Shown here one piece after another: positions 1-8,262 of a DNA stretch of 64,000 nt. A program made the position numbers and the translations under genes. Position 1 is the first letter of the stretch, and each line of letters starts with the position of its first letter. The notes beneath the pieces were generated by a model. The model worked only from the letters and a program-made list of their open reading frames with translations, was not told the DNA's origin and searched no databases. Source of the stretch: Marimonas arenosa (lineage in GTDB: Bacteria > Pseudomonadota > Alphaproteobacteria > Rhodobacterales > Rhodobacteraceae); assembly GCF_030848945.1 (NCBI RefSeq), contig NZ_JANHAX010000003.1, positions 372,001-436,000 on the forward strand, given 5' to 3'.

Positions 1-42
1 TGCGAACTGACCGTCGGCGAAAAGCTGCTCGAGAACTTGTGA
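1..42 (+). CDS. C-terminal end of an unidentified protein (partial)
   Basis: Frame 1 is open from the first base to a TGA at 40-42 and encodes CELTVGEKLLENL. The gene would begin before the window. Thirteen residues are too few to name a family, and a short open stretch could also be chance. It converges on the flavodoxin-like gene that starts on the other strand. Confidence 0.35.
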   Translation, partial: CELTVGEKLLENL

Positions 43-66
43 GGCGCGGCATCGGCCGCGGGCCGG

Positions 67-574
67 TCACGCGCCGGATTGAAGCGTGCGGATGCGGTCG
101 AGCACGGGGGCGATGCTGTCCTTGTCCATGAAGTCGAAGCCGTGCAGTTCTTCGCTGGCGGCTTTGCGGTCGCGGTTCATCAGGCTGCCGATGATCAGCA
201 TCACCCGGTCGTAACGGGTAAGCTCGTTGGGGTCCTGCCGCCCGAGGAGGGCAAAGTGATCCATGCGGGTGACGAGCCCTGGCGGCAGGCTGCCCGCGAT
301 CCAGCCGTCGAGCTTGGCCCCGGCGGGTGCCCCCGACACGGTGAAGAAGATGACCGGTTTGCTGTCGATGGCGGCGGCATTGCGGCGCAACCAGAGCGCG
401 ATCGGCAACCTGTGATAGATCACCGGGCAGCCAAGGACGAGGAAGTCGAAGCTGTCCGGTTTGGCGTCGGTCGTCTTGATATCGTGGGCGTCAAGGCCGG
501 ACGCCGCGCCGATCCATTGCGCGTATTGTGCGGTGCTGCCCGAACCGGGTGGTGTAGAAGATTGCGCCTTTCAT
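67..574 (-). pseudogene. Flavodoxin-domain (HemG-like) protein, frameshifted
   Basis: An ATG at 574 opens a frame encoding MKGAIFYTTRFG, the start of a flavodoxin FMN phosphate loop. That frame then runs into nonsense and a stop within about 15 codons. Dropping one base at the GGG run (539-541) continues the protein as STAQYAQWIG, then through LGCPVIYHRLP and on to the stop at 67, giving about 168 residues. The restored TRFGSTAQ matches the T-x-x-G-x-T-A loop of flavodoxins and of menaquinone-dependent protoporphyrinogen oxidase HemG. The enzyme would be a small FMN redox protein in the cytoplasm. The gene is either a recent pseudogene or carries a sequencing error. The downstream 118-codon part alone lacks the FMN loop and should not bind flavin. 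Confidence 0.75.
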
Positions 575-682
575 GGGTGACCTCGCCGTTCCGGATGGGG
601 CCGAATTGGTGATAACCTGGTCCCAATACAGCAGATGGCAGGTCCTGTCCCTGATGCACCTCAATGGTTGTTTGGGGCCGTA

Positions 683-979
683 TTACGTCCCGAGGCTGTC
701 GAGTTTGCGCGCCAGCTTGGCATCGAGCGAAGATAACCCGCCGGCATCGTGCGTGGTCAGCGTGACCGTCACGCGGTTGTAGGTATTGCACCATTCCGGG
801 TGATGGTTCCATTTCTCGGCCCAGAGCGCAGCCTGAGTCATCCAGCCGAAGGCGCTGGTGAATTCCTCGAACTTGTAGGTCTTGACGATGGCATCGCGCC
901 CCTCGGCCATCGCCCAGCCCCTGGCGAATAGCGGCGGCAGCAGGTTTTCGCGGGCGGTGTCGGAGAGCAGTTCGTTCAA
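683..979 (-). CDS. phhB: 4a-hydroxytetrahydrobiopterin (pterin-4a-carbinolamine) dehydratase
   Basis: This 98-residue protein covers the whole PCD/DCoH fold. It has the family signature EKWNHHPEW, in which the paired histidines act in dehydration, followed by [16 protein letters not shown]. The enzyme dehydrates 4a-hydroxytetrahydrobiopterin so that the pterin cofactor of aromatic amino acid hydroxylases can be recycled. Its start overlaps the stop of the upstream FemAB-like gene by four bases (ATGA), so the two are probably translated together. No phenylalanine hydroxylase is visible nearby. Confidence 0.93.
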   Translation of the reverse strand: MNELLSDTARENLLPPLFARGWAMAEGRDAIVKTYKFEEFTSAFGWMTQAALWAEKWNHHPEWCNTYNRVTVTLTTHDAGGLSSLDAKLARKLDSLGT

Positions 980-2166
980 TCGTGTTCCTCCTCGTGGGTC
1001 TTGCGGAAAGGGCCGTAGGCGGTGAGGATCTCGATCTCCTCGGCTACGGCTTCGCGCTCGGCCTCAAGATAGCGCGAAACCGCATCGGCGAAACCCGGAT
1101 CGGCGATCCAGTGCAGCGCGTGGCAGGTGGTGGGCAAATATCCGCGCGCCAGCTTGTGTTCGCCCTGCGCCCCGGCCTCGATTCGGGAAAGGCCATGGCC
1201 GATGGCGTAGTCGATGGCCTGATAGTAGCAGATCTCGAAATGCAGGCAGGGGTGATGTTCGGCGCAGCCCCAGTAGCGGCCATAGAGCGTGTCACGACCG
1301 ATCAGGTTGAGAGCACCGGCGACATAGTGCCCGTCGCGTTCGGCCAGCACCAGCAGGATATCGTCGCGCAGGCTTTCGTGGGCAATGTCGAAGAACGACC
1401 TGGTGAGATAGGGCGAGCCCCATTTGCGGCTGCCGGTGTCCTGGTAGAAGTGCCACATCGCATCCCAGTGTTCGGGAAAAATATCGTCGCCGCTGAGTTC
1501 CAGGATGCGGCCGCCGAAGTTTTGCGCCTGCATGCGCTCCTTGCGGATATTCTTGCGCTTGCGCGAACTCAGCGAACCCAGGAAGTCGTCGAAGCCGGCA
1601 TAGTCCGCGTTCTCCCAATGGAATTGCTGAGTGGTGCGGTGCAAGAGGCCCATGTCCTGGCCGGCCCGTGCTTCGGCCTCGGTGCAGAAGGTGATGTGGA
1701 GCGAACTGATCCCGTTCTGCGTCGCGAGCTGGATTGCACCCTGCACGAGCGCGGCGCGTCCGGTTTCCTCGAAGCCCGGTCTAACCAGCAGGCGGCGGCC
1801 GGAGACAGGGGTGAAGGGCACCGCGATCTGGAACTTCGGATAGTAGCGCCCGCCGGCGCGCTCGTAGGCGTGGGCCCAGTTATGGTCGAAGATGTACTCG
1901 CCCTGGGAATGGGACTTGGCGTAGAGCGGTGCGCAGGCGATCAGCGTGTCGCCGAGGCGGGCGGTGAGATAGCGCGGCTGCCAGCCGCTGCCGGGGCCGA
2001 CCGAGCCGCTCTGCTCAAGAGCGGCGAGGAACCGGTGCGTGGTGAAGGGATCGTTCGGGCGACCGCCATCGGCGGCCTCAGGGCAGGCGCAGGCATCCCA
2101 CTCTGCCGCTGCGATCTTGTCGAGCGAGGAGAGGATCCGGATATCGATAGCCGTTTCACTGTCCAT
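976..2166 (-). CDS. FemAB/GNAT-like peptidoglycan-associated protein (COG3146, DUF482)
   Basis: The 396-residue protein has the layout of the COG3146 family, a double GNAT-like fold related to FemAB aminoacyl transferases. Recognisable parts are the basic [10 protein letters not shown] segment near residue 205 and the C-terminal region around [14 protein letters not shown]. The family is annotated as peptidoglycan biosynthesis or recognition, but to my knowledge the reaction is not established. There is no signal peptide, so it should act in the cytoplasm. The start is the ATG at 2166. The gene is followed with a 4-base overlap by phhB. Confidence 0.85.
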   Translation of the reverse strand: MDSETAIDIRILSSLDKIAAAEWDACACPEAADGGRPNDPFTTHRFLAALEQSGSVGPGSGWQPRYLTARLGDTLIACAPLYAKSHSQGEYIFDHNWAHAYERAGGRYYPKFQIAVPFTPVSGRRLLVRPGFEETGRAALVQGAIQLATQNGISSLHITFCTEAEARAGQDMGLLHRTTQQFHWENADYAGFDDFLGSLSSRKRKNIRKERMQAQNFGGRILELSGDDIFPEHWDAMWHFYQDTGSRKWGSPYLTRSFFDIAHESLRDDILLVLAERDGHYVAGALNLIGRDTLYGRYWGCAEHHPCLHFEICYYQAIDYAIGHGLSRIEAGAQGEHKLARGYLPTTCHALHWIADPGFADAVSRYLEAEREAVAEEIEILTAYGPFRKTHEEEHD

Positions 2167-2235
2167 GGTTTGAATATCGGTGCGCGAGGGCGCGGCGACA
2201 AGGTGGTAGCTTGGCGTGCGCCTGAGGTAGGCCAG

Positions 2236-3000
2236 TCACGCGAGGTAGCCTTCGAAGGTGATGTTCTCGGCCACCTTGCGGGCCTCGGCCTCGATCTCGG
2301 GCGAAGTGACAGTCCAGGTCAGAACATGTGCGCCATGCGCCTTGAGCTCGGTCAGACGCGGGTTGTGCAGGTCTTTCACGTCGTGGGACACGAAGCTCGC
2401 GCCCACGGCGTCGTAATCAGGGATCAGCCGCAGGTGATCGCAGGTCGCATCCGACAGCAGCGGCCAGTCGAGCGGGCTGTAGCCGCAGGTGGTGATGCCA
2501 CGGGTGGTCTCGGGCAGGAGCTGGCGCAGCACGTCGACCGCATGCGGGTTAAAGGACATCAGCGCCACCGGGCCTTGATAGGATTTCAACGCCTCGGCCG
2601 CGGCGTATTCCAGGGGCCCGACATTGCTGCCCATGGCGCCGTCCTGGTCCTTGATCTCGATCAGCAATGGCGCCCTTCCGGCGACCAGCGCCAGCACGTC
2701 TTCGAGAGTTGGCACACTTTCTCCGTCGCCATGTTTGAGCGGGATCGCGGCCAGCTCGGCTGCGCTGCGCTGGCGAATTGGGCCGGTCTCCGGCGTCAGC
2801 CGCCCGAGGTCGTAGTCGTGAAACACCATGGCGTGGCCGTCGAGCGACAGTTGCAGGTCGATCTCGATCCCGTAACCCGCCGCGATCGCCGCTCGGATCG
2901 CCGCGCGGGAGTTTTCTGGGCGGGCATCGGCCATGTCATGCAGCGCCCGGTGGGCGATGGGACGGGCCAGGAAGACGGGATCGAGCGCGGGTATCTTCAA
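2236..3000 (-). CDS. Glycerophosphodiester phosphodiesterase
   Basis: The 254-residue protein is a GDPD-family TIM barrel. It has the catalytic start HRALHD, then RPENSRAA, the metal-binding EIDLQLSLDG and the second histidine in FHDYDLGRLT. A later LIEIKDQ adds another metal ligand. The enzyme splits glycerophosphodiesters into glycerol 3-phosphate and an alcohol. With no signal peptide it resembles cytoplasmic UgpQ. The start is TTG at 3000, because no ATG or GTG precedes the catalytic HR. It lies 15 bases after ridA and is probably translated from the same message. Confidence 0.92.
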   Translation of the reverse strand: MKIPALDPVFLARPIAHRALHDMADARPENSRAAIRAAIAAGYGIEIDLQLSLDGHAMVFHDYDLGRLTPETGPIRQRSAAELAAIPLKHGDGESVPTLEDVLALVAGRAPLLIEIKDQDGAMGSNVGPLEYAAAEALKSYQGPVALMSFNPHAVDVLRQLLPETTRGITTCGYSPLDWPLLSDATCDHLRLIPDYDAVGASFVSHDVKDLHNPRLTELKAHGAHVLTWTVTSPEIEAEARKVAENITFEGYLA

Positions 3001-3015
3001 CGGACAGGCCGAGGG

Positions 3016-3477
3016 TTACTTGATCTGGAAGATTGCCTCGATTTCCACGGCGACTCCGAGCGGCAATGCGCCGGCCGACACTGCTGAGCGGGAATGGCGA
3101 CCGGCATCGCCGAGCGCTTCGACCAGGAAATCGGAGCAACCGTTGATCACCTGCGGCTGCTGGGTGAAATCGGGGGCCGAATTGACGAAACCGGTAAGCT
3201 TCACCACCCGTACCAGCCGGTCGAGATCGCCGCCGCAGGCCGCTTTGAGCTGGGCCAGAAGCGACACGGCACAGGTTTTCGCGGCGGCCGCGCCTTCCTC
3301 GGTCGTGAGGTCGGTGCCGACCTTGCCGGTGATGAGATTGCCGTCCTGCATCGAGATCTGTCCCGAGACGAAGACCAGATCGCCGACCTGCACGAAGGGC
3401 ACGTAGTTGGCGGCCGGTGCCGGCGCGTCGGGTAGGGTGACGCCGAGTTCGGCGAGGCGGGCTTCGATTTTCGACAT
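3016..3477 (-). CDS. RidA/YjgF-family protein
   Basis: This 153-residue protein matches the longer RidA-like branch: FVSGQISMQDG near the N-terminus, GKVGTDLTTEEG in the middle, and a C-terminal strand AVEIEAIF. RidA proteins hydrolyse reactive enamine/imine products of PLP enzymes. The canonical RidA arginine motif near the C-terminus is replaced here by RHSRSAVSAGALPLG, which does contain an arginine, so substrate range is uncertain. A strong ribosome binding site (AGGAGG) precedes the ATG at 3477. It heads a short operon with the GDPD gene. Confidence 0.9.
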   Translation of the reverse strand: MSKIEARLAELGVTLPDAPAPAANYVPFVQVGDLVFVSGQISMQDGNLITGKVGTDLTTEEGAAAAKTCAVSLLAQLKAACGGDLDRLVRVVKLTGFVNSAPDFTQQPQVINGCSDFLVEALGDAGRHSRSAVSAGALPLGVAVEIEAIFQIK

Positions 3478-3571
3478 GGGACTGTCCTCCTTGGCTGTTC
3501 GCGAGTCGCGCAGACGCTAGAGGAAAGCGATGACAAAGGCGAGACGTTGCTTGACCCGCGGGCGCGGGCGG

Positions 3572-4882
3572 TCAGCTTTCGCGGAAGGCCTTGGAGAAAT
3601 AGACCGTGATCGGGCGCAAAAGGTAAGCGAGTGGCGTGCGGTCGTCGGTGCGGATGAAACTGTCGACTGGCATGCCTGGAATCAGACTGGCGCCGTCGGG
3701 CAGTCGTTCGGCTTCGCCGTCGTCCATTACGATTTCGGCACGGTAGAAGGTGGCGCCGGTGGTCTCGTCACGGAAGGCGTCGGCCGAAAGGTTGGCGACG
3801 TGGCCGAAGATATCGGGCGTGTCGCGCTGGTCGAAGGCGGGAAACCGCAGGGTCACCTTCTGGCCGACATAGACCATGTCGACATGGATCGGATCGACCT
3901 GGGCGGTGATCACCAGCGGCCGGTCCTGCGGCACGATGAAGAGCAGCGGATCGCCGGCGGCGATCACGGCGCGACGGGCGAAGACGGCAAGGTTGTAGAT
4001 CACGCCGGAAACCGGTGCGGTGATCTCGAGCCGGGCAAGTTTCTCGTCCACGGCGCGGCGTTTCTCCAGCAGCTCCAACTCGCGGATTCGCAGGTCACGC
4101 AGTTGCGAAAGCGCCTCCTCCCGGCGATTGGTGCCGAGCTTGAGGATGCCGATCTCGATCTCGGTGATGCGTTCCTCGGCCTGGGCCTTGCGGGCCGTCA
4201 GTTCGCCGACGGTGCCGGAGAGGTTGGCCTGCTCGCGCCGCAGTGCCAGCACCCGCGAGGCCTGCGCCAACCCCTTGTCGAGCAGGGTTTGCTGTGCGGT
4301 CAGTTCTTCGCTGATCAGATCAAGCTGGGTTTCGAGCGCAGCGGACTGGGCGTCGATCCCCTTGATCTGGCTGCGCAGCTGATCGCGCTGGCGCGAGAGC
4401 TGCTCGGTTTCTCGGTCGATCGACTCGGAGCGGGCGCGCAGCAGGTTTTCCTGGCCGTTCATAAGCTCGGCGATATCGGGGTCTGCGGCGGCGCGGGCCT
4501 GAAGTTCTTCGTTGAAGCGCAACTCGTCGCTGCTGGCGCGTTCGGCTTCGAGCCGGGCCGAGCGGGCCATGATCTCGAACAGTTCGGATTCGATGATCGC
4601 CTTCTGCGACAGCAGTTCGGTCGGGTCGAGGCGGATCAGGGTTTGACCGGCCTCGATCGTAGCGCCTTCGCTGACCAGCACATCGGCCACCACGCCGCCA
4701 TAGGGGTGCTGCACGACCTGGCGGTTCTGGTCGACCTCGATCCGTCCGGGCGCAACAACAGCGCCGGCGATCTCGGTCATCGTGGCCCAGGTGCCGAAAC
4801 CGCCCAGCAGCAGGGCCACGCCGAGGAAACCGACGATCAACGGCACGTGCGCAGACCAGCGCTTGGGAGCCTTGTCAACCAT
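3572..4882 (-). CDS. Type I secretion membrane fusion protein (HlyD/PrtE family)
   Basis: The 436-residue protein has a short cytoplasmic N-terminus, one membrane helix (about residues 13-33), a biotinyl-lipoyl-like strand pair ([18 protein letters not shown]), a long coiled coil (about residues 90-280) and the HlyD C-terminal beta domain ([11 protein letters not shown] onward). It links the inner-membrane ABC exporter to an outer-membrane TolC-type channel. Its start overlaps the exporter stop by one base (TGATG). No tolC-type gene is next to it. The RTX proteins at 48 and 56 kb are plausible cargo, by inference only. Confidence 0.94.
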   Translation of the reverse strand: MVDKAPKRWSAHVPLIVGFLGVALLLGGFGTWATMTEIAGAVVAPGRIEVDQNRQVVQHPYGGVVADVLVSEGATIEAGQTLIRLDPTELLSQKAIIESELFEIMARSARLEAERASSDELRFNEELQARAAADPDIAELMNGQENLLRARSESIDRETEQLSRQRDQLRSQIKGIDAQSAALETQLDLISEELTAQQTLLDKGLAQASRVLALRREQANLSGTVGELTARKAQAEERITEIEIGILKLGTNRREEALSQLRDLRIRELELLEKRRAVDEKLARLEITAPVSGVIYNLAVFARRAVIAAGDPLLFIVPQDRPLVITAQVDPIHVDMVYVGQKVTLRFPAFDQRDTPDIFGHVANLSADAFRDETTGATFYRAEIVMDDGEAERLPDGASLIPGMPVDSFIRTDDRTPLAYLLRPITVYFSKAFRES

Positions 4883-6621
4883 CAGCGGATACCTCCGGGC
4901 CGTTGGGCCTTGGCGATATCGGAGGCGTTTTGCACGGTTTCGCGCAGCACCTCGTCACGCGGACCGAAGGCGCGGCGGGTGCCGTTTTCAAGCACCATGA
5001 GCAATTCGCATTCCTGGATCGCGGCGGGGCGGTGGGCCATGATGATGACCGCGCCACCGGCCTCCTTCATCGCGCGGATCGCCTTGTTCAGCGCCATCGA
5101 GCCGGAGTTGTCGAGGTTCGAGTTGGGCTCGTCCAGCACCAGCAGGACCGGGTCGCCATACATCGCGCGGGCCAGGCCGACGCGCTGGATCTGGCCGCCC
5201 GAGAGTCGCCCGCCGGCCGAGGTGACCGGCGTGTCATAGCCCTGCGGCAGCGCTACGATCATCTCGTGCGCGTCCGCCTTCCTGGCGGCGTCGACCACCT
5301 TGGTGTCGTCGGGGTTGGGCGACAGCCGGGCAATGTTCTCGGCGATGGTTCCGTCGAACAGCTGTACCCGCTGCGGCAGGTAACCAATATAAGAGCCGAG
5401 CACGTTGGGGTCGTACTGATCGAGCGCGGCGCCGTCGAGGCGGATATGGCCGCCCGCCGGGCGCCAGGTGCCCGTGAGCGCGTGCGCCAGCGTCGACTTG
5501 CCGGCGCCGGAGGGGCCGATCACGCCCAAAGCCGTGCCGGGTTCGAGCTTGAAGTTGATCATTCGCAGGCTGGCCTGGTTTTGACCGGGCGGCACCACGG
5601 TGAGGCTTTGTACATCCAGGCGCGCGCGTGGGCGCGGCAGGGCGGTGCGGGGCGACTCGGGGGACACTTCGGTCAGAAGCTGGGCGAGGTTATGCCAACC
5701 GCGGCGGGCACGTTCGATCATCGGCCATTGGCTGACAGTCTGTTCGACCGGCTGCAGCGCCCGGCCAAGCAGGATTGAGCCGGCGATCATCGCGCCTGGC
5801 GTCAACTCGCCCTGAAGCACGAGATAAGCGCCGAGCCCGAGCATCGCCGACTGCAGCAACAGGCGGAACGCCTTGGACAGTGAGGTGAACGAGCCCGAGA
5901 GATCGGCGGCGCCGATCTGCGCCTCGAGGGATTGGGTGCGGCCTGACTGCCAGCGGCGGAAGGCGGCGTCGCGCATCCCGAGCGAGACCACGAGTTCGGC
6001 CTCTTCGCGCAGGTTACCGGCCATCCGTTCGGCCTGCATTCCGGCGGTGCCGGCCCGGGTGAGCGGGGTGCGCGAGACCCACTGGTTGATCGCCGCCAGC
6101 AGGATGAGCGCCGCGCCGCCGGTTACCGCGAGGGTGCCGAGCCAGGGGTGAAAGACGAAGATCGCCATGAGGAAAAGTGGCGTGAACGGCATGTCAGCGA
6201 TCGCCAGCAGCGCCGGCGAGGACATCAGCCGCTGCACCGATTCGAGATCGGCGAGGTTGGAGGCGGTTTCGGACGGGCCCCGCAGGGCTGACTTGCGCAG
6301 GACCGCGTCGAACACCCGGCCGTCAAGCCGCGACTGGAAGCGGGCGCCAGCGCGCGCCATTACCCGACCGCGGGCGAAATCGAGCAACCCGTACATGGCA
6401 TAGAGGAACAGCACCAGCGCCGAAAGCGCGATCAGTGTCGCCACCGAGCGCGAACCCAGCACCCGGTCATAGACCTGCAGCATGTAGAGCGGGCCGGTGA
6501 GCATCAGGAGGTTGACGAAAACCCCGAACAACCCCACCGCCCAGTAGAGGCCACGGCTTTCGCGACGCGCGGCGCGAAGTTCGGTCAGGCCTGCGTCGAT
6601 TGATGGCATGTTTCTGCGCAT
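4882..6621 (-). CDS. Type I secretion ABC exporter, permease/ATPase (PrtD family)
   Basis: A six-helix ABC transmembrane domain (about residues 20-290) is fused to an ATPase domain with Walker [10 protein letters not shown], signature LSGGQIQR and Walker [14 protein letters not shown]. Size and order match PrtD/RsaD exporters of RTX-type proteins. The open frame extends upstream to 6711, but the ATG at 6621 (MRRNMPS) or the one at 6609 is a more likely start than the far N-terminal extension. Neither has a strong Shine-Dalgarno sequence. It is followed directly by the HlyD-type adaptor. Confidence 0.93.
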   Translation of the reverse strand: MRRNMPSIDAGLTELRAARRESRGLYWAVGLFGVFVNLLMLTGPLYMLQVYDRVLGSRSVATLIALSALVLFLYAMYGLLDFARGRVMARAGARFQSRLDGRVFDAVLRKSALRGPSETASNLADLESVQRLMSSPALLAIADMPFTPLFLMAIFVFHPWLGTLAVTGGAALILLAAINQWVSRTPLTRAGTAGMQAERMAGNLREEAELVVSLGMRDAAFRRWQSGRTQSLEAQIGAADLSGSFTSLSKAFRLLLQSAMLGLGAYLVLQGELTPGAMIAGSILLGRALQPVEQTVSQWPMIERARRGWHNLAQLLTEVSPESPRTALPRPRARLDVQSLTVVPPGQNQASLRMINFKLEPGTALGVIGPSGAGKSTLAHALTGTWRPAGGHIRLDGAALDQYDPNVLGSYIGYLPQRVQLFDGTIAENIARLSPNPDDTKVVDAARKADAHEMIVALPQGYDTPVTSAGGRLSGGQIQRVGLARAMYGDPVLLVLDEPNSNLDNSGSMALNKAIRAMKEAGGAVIIMAHRPAAIQECELLMVLENGTRRAFGPRDEVLRETVQNASDIAKAQRPGGIR

Positions 6622-6794
6622 GGGCTTGTTTATGATCAACCGTTGGAAAGGTGGGCGATATTTCTTGTCTTCCGGGGCAGGCCTGCCGGCGTTGTCACCG
6701 ATCTGCCACATCTGGCGTTGAAGCCGGAAATCACATTGGGCTATATCGTGGCAACACTTAAGTAAAGCCTACCTAGTTCGGAACGGAATTTCCA

Positions 6795-7595
6795 TTGGCT
6801 GATACGTTCATCTCTTTCCCCGGCAATCGTGATCTGAAACGGTTTCTGACGATCGCCGTTGCAGCGTTGGCGCTGACGGCCTGTTCGGTGCCGGGGCCGG
6901 GGGGCGCGCCGGACGGCGTGCACGACCCTTATGAAGACGTGAACCGCCGCAACCACGAGCTCAACCGGGCACTGGACCGCACGTTCGTTCGTTCGGCCGG
7001 CAAAGGGTATTCCGGTATCGTGCCCGAACCGGTCCAGGAGGGGGTATCGAATTTCGCGTCGAACCTGAGCCTGCCGGGCACGGTGGTGAACAACGTGTTG
7101 CAGGGCGACCTGGCGGGTGCCGGGCAAAACACGCTGCGCTTCGTTTTCAACACGGTTATCGGCATCGGTGGGCTGGGAGATCCGGCTGGTGAGCTGGGCC
7201 TTTATGAGGTCGAGACCGATTTCGGCGAGACCCTGCATGTCTGGGGTGTGCCGGAAGGTGCCTTCGTCGAGCTGCCGGTGCTGGGCCCCTCGACCGAGCG
7301 CGACGCGGTGGGCAAGGTGGTGGACCTGTTCACCAATCCGCTGAGCTATGTCCTCCCCAGCCCGGAGAAATATTACGGCACCGCTGCAAAACTCGCCGCG
7401 AGAGTGGGTGACCGCGGGCGCTATTCCGACACGGTCGATTCGATCCTCTATGAAAGCGCCGACAGCTATGCCCAGTCGCGGCTGATTTATTTGCAGAACC
7501 GCCGCTTCGAGCTTGGCGGTGATGACAGCAGTGCTTATGTCGATCCTTACGATGATCCATATGGTGACCCCTATGCAGACCCTTACACAGAGTAA
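6795..7595 (+). CDS. mlaA: Outer-membrane lipid asymmetry lipoprotein MlaA (VacJ)
   Basis: The 266-residue protein starts with TTG at 6795 and has a lipoprotein signal ending in the lipobox LTAC (cysteine near residue 30). The MlaA core follows: DPYEDVNRRNHELN, then GLGDPAGELGL and the long C-terminal helices. MlaA extracts mislocalised phospholipids from the outer leaflet of the outer membrane and passes them to MlaC. The C-terminus ends in an acidic repeat (YVDPYDDPYGDPYADPYTE). The DNA for that repeat also contains the mlaC start region, so the two genes overlap by 23 bases in different frames. Confidence 0.94.
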   Translation: MADTFISFPGNRDLKRFLTIAVAALALTACSVPGPGGAPDGVHDPYEDVNRRNHELNRALDRTFVRSAGKGYSGIVPEPVQEGVSNFASNLSLPGTVVNNVLQGDLAGAGQNTLRFVFNTVIGIGGLGDPAGELGLYEVETDFGETLHVWGVPEGAFVELPVLGPSTERDAVGKVVDLFTNPLSYVLPSPEKYYGTAAKLAARVGDRGRYSDTVDSILYESADSYAQSRLIYLQNRRFELGGDDSSAYVDPYDDPYGDPYADPYTE

Positions 7596-8190
7596 TCCCC
7601 GCCGCCGCAGCGTCCTTCTGGGCATGATTTCGTCGCTGGCGCTTACCGCCGCAGCCGGTCCGGCATTGGCGCTGAGCGAGGCCGGGGCAAAGAAACTTGT
7701 CGATGCGATCGTGTCCGACATCAACAAGGTGATTGCCACGCCGAGTTCGGAAACGCAGAAGATACGGGAGTTCGAAAGGATCTTCGTGCGTTACTCGGAC
7801 GTGCCGACCATCGCGCGCTATGCGCTCGGGGTCGATGCGCGCCGGGCGACGAGCGCCCAGATGAACGCCTTTACCAAGGCCTTCCAGATCTATGTCAGCC
7901 GTAAATACGGCAGACGCTTCCGCGAGTTCATCGGCAGCAAGATCGAGGTGCAGAAAGCACGCAAGGTGAAGAACTTCTATGAAGTGAAGACTATTGCGCA
8001 TCTGCGTGGCGAAGCGCCGTTCGAGGTGACCTTCCTGGTTTCCGACCGGTCGGGGCGCGACAAGTTCTTCAACCTCTTCGTCGAGGGGGTCAACATGCTG
8101 CTGACCGAGCGCACCGAGATCGGGGCGATGCTCGACAAGCGCCGCGGCGATATCGACGCGCTGATCAGCGATTTGCAAAAGGCAAGCTGA
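7573..8190 (+). CDS. mlaC: Phospholipid-binding ABC transport protein MlaC
   Basis: The 205-residue form from the ATG at 7573 has a Tat-like signal (NPRRRSVLLG, then a hydrophobic stretch to GPALA) and the MlaC/Ttg2D fold, with FTKAFQIYVSRKYGRRFREF and a GAMLDKRRGDIDALI end. MlaC shuttles phospholipid across the periplasm between MlaA and the inner-membrane MlaFEDB complex. The frame is open upstream to 7513, but earlier starts would put a long tail before the signal. The start lies inside mlaA, implying translational coupling. mlaFEDB is not in the window. Confidence 0.9.
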   Translation: MQTLTQSNPRRRSVLLGMISSLALTAAAGPALALSEAGAKKLVDAIVSDINKVIATPSSETQKIREFERIFVRYSDVPTIARYALGVDARRATSAQMNAFTKAFQIYVSRKYGRRFREFIGSKIEVQKARKVKNFYEVKTIAHLRGEAPFEVTFLVSDRSGRDKFFNLFVEGVNMLLTERTEIGAMLDKRRGDIDALISDLQKAS

Positions 8191-8262
8191 GCCGCGTTTT
8201 CAGAACCGTGAGCCGGCTGACACCAGCGACGCTTGCCTTCCGGCGGGCCGCGGCAAATAGGG

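Noticed and set aside
79..612. Long plus-strand open frame opposite the flavodoxin-like gene
   Set aside because: No recognisable motif; it mirrors the minus-strand gene, as is common in GC-rich DNA.
982..3087. 701-codon plus-strand frame across the FemAB-like and GDPD genes
   Set aside because: It overlaps two well-supported minus-strand genes and has no domain of its own.
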